NCBI RefSeq assembly: GCF_019097595.1 | Contig: NC_080714.1 | Location: forward strand, 5,746,759 to 5,810,758 | DNA: 64,000 bases | From: Hemibagrus wyckioides | Taxonomy: Eukaryota; Chordata; Actinopteri; Siluriformes; Bagridae | Direction of reading: 5' to 3' | Part shown: one piece after another, positions 62,661-64,000 of the stretch | Position numbering within the stretch: position 1 is the stretch's first letter | Layout: every line of letters starts with the position of its first letter | Made by a program: the position numbers and the translations under genes | The notes under the pieces: generated by a model | What the model was told of the DNA's origin: nothing | Databases searched by the model: none | The model's input: the letters and a program-made list of their open reading frames with translations, nothing else

Positions 62661-63144
62661 GCACAGGAGGTGCATTATGGGATTGTAGTTTTGTAGTTGT
62701 AACACTGTGTGGTATTTCGCGGGCATTTGATTATACAGATACGGTGCTAATGTTAAATGTGGAATAATGCGCATATTACATGAATGTTTTGTCCATTTTA
62801 AATCTGCTGTTGTTGTTGTTGTTTTTCCTGGGAAGGTAATCATCAACATTAGAGATGTTTCTAAAGCTTACTGTAAACTAGCCTAGTCGCTATTGTCAGC
62901 TGCTGTTCAGTAATGTGTTGCGAACGGGTTTTAAGTTAGTAGAACAGCTTTAAGTAGCTTTGTGTGAAATATGAAATTTGACCGAAGTATGACGAAACGT
63001 ATATTATTTATACGGCAGGTATTTATAATACTGTCCTTATAATACTACTAATAATATAATGGGTTGTTTCGCACATGCGCAGTACAAATCTTGTCTCCGG
63101 TAGGGATCGAGTGGTGACACACTTTGACAGAGCAAGCTAGTCAT

Positions 63145-63212
63145 ATTCCAAATTCAGTTCAGTTCAGTTCAGTTTATTTGTATATTGTCTCAAAGCAGCT
63201 TTACAGAAGTAT
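63145..63212 (-). repeat. L2/SINE-type tail fragment
   Basis: (TTCAG)n then TTTATTTGTATATTGTCTCA and AAGCAGCTTTACAGAAGT. Reversed, this matches the tail type at 10320-10412 (AAAGCTGCTTTG, AAATAAA, short pentamer repeats). Recognition from memory. Confidence 0.5.
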
Positions 63213-63268
63213 AGAAACATATAATAAATATGATAAATTATCCCTAATGAGGAAGGCTGTGGCGAAAT

Positions 63269-63276
63269 GACGTCAT
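63269..63276. promoter_or_regulatory. CRE-like palindrome
   Basis: TGACGTCA, a perfect cAMP-response-element core, about 0.6-0.8 kb upstream of the fgfr1a CpG island. Possibly chance. Confidence 0.25.
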
Positions 63277-63818
63277 CACACCTGGCAAAATACCACTTTC
63301 AAGGAAGCACCAGGGAGGCAGCGTTTATATACTGATGCAAATACAAATGTAATGTTTTAGGGGTTTTAACCCAGAAAGCTTGCCAAAAAGCAACATGCCA
63401 TCTGGTTGAGATCAGAGGTGTGCATCAGGACCGATATCCAAAAAAGTCACACTAGCAGGGAGGTTTTTATTTTCATGCAGCACAAACAAGCAGGTCCTTA
63501 GTAACTGGCTAGTTAGAGTTGAACCGGTTTAAATTAAATTAGTGGTTTGTTTATATTTTGGAGATATAGCTCGGGGTTAACAGTGCTGACTTTTCTTCAT
63601 TTCTAGAGTTTTCTTGCAGCACAGTTGTCTGTTCCTGTTTAGGCCACACCCACTTTGGGTTTGAAATCCAAATCCAAATATCTAGAGCAGTAAATAAACA
63701 CAGATACAGGTAGTGGCATTGTGGTACAAAGCTATTAGAAACCACGGGGCATGTTATCCAGCTACACTGAATCATAGAGGTGTGTTAACAGTGTGCAAAA
63801 ATAAATAAAACGAAAGAC

Positions 63819-63938
63819 ATCCTTGTTGAGGCGGCTTGCTTGTTTCTTTACTGGCTTTCCTAAAGTCAACTCCAAGAAATCCTTGTTGAGGCAGCTGGCT
63901 TGTTTCTTCACTGGCTATCCTAAAGTCAACTCCAAAAT
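63819..63938. repeat. 60-bp tandem duplication
   Basis: Two copies of a 60-bp unit (63819-63878 and 63879-63938), each starting ATCCTTGTTGAGGC and ending near AAAGTCAACTCCAA, with only a few mismatches. On the minus strand the period is in frame (20 residues, GVDFR-x-AS-x-ETS type) in a 64-codon open frame. There is no further evidence of a gene. Confidence 0.85.
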
Positions 63939-64000
63939 TATTCACAGCCTTCATGAAGATTACCAAAACTGTTTATTACACACTAATTCTAAAGTTTCCC

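Overview
The window is vertebrate nuclear DNA, most likely from a ray-finned (teleost) fish. Genes are split into short exons with GT/AG introns, there are long AC/GT, GA/CT and AAAAT microsatellites and large minisatellites, and several remnants look like fish-type Tc1/mariner, hAT, L2-like and tRNA-derived SINE elements. Most long open frames are translations of simple repeats, not genes.

Two genes can be rebuilt exon by exon, both on the minus strand. From the left edge to about 14.28 kb lies the 5' half of an LGI-family gene, best matched to LGI3. Exon 1 carries the signal peptide and Cys-rich LRR cap. Exons 2-5 are four 72-bp leucine-rich-repeat exons, all in the same phase. The rest of the gene (C-terminal LRR cap and EPTP beta-propeller) lies off the left end. 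Its intron 5 holds a 1.7-kb TG-rich minisatellite and its intron 3 a 5.4-kb array of 9-bp units.

From 14.3 to 30.2 kb is intergenic DNA: two tandem-repeat arrays of about 30 bp, a CTCF-like site, AT-rich degenerate arrays, L2-like fragments, an internally deleted Tc1-like element and a diverged local duplication just beyond the fgfr1a stop codon.

From 30.17 to about 62.5 kb lies a complete fibroblast growth factor receptor 1 gene, closest to fish fgfr1a. It has 17 coding exons per transcript, including mutually exclusive IIIb and IIIc exons, and a probable noncoding first exon in a CpG-rich region at 61.7-62.6 kb. The exons sum to 2484 bp (827 codons plus stop) with consistent phases and an intact kinase. 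The introns hold an 8-bp-TSD hAT-type MITE, several Tc1-like fragments and a minisatellite between IIIb and IIIc whose 31-bp unit resembles, in reverse orientation, the array at 18 kb.

LGI3 is a secreted neuronal and glial protein and FGFR1 a membrane tyrosine kinase. They are neighbours, not a functional unit; both map to chromosome 8p in human, so this looks like conserved synteny. I saw no prokaryotic genes, CRISPR arrays or defence systems. The notable material is repeat architecture and splice structure.
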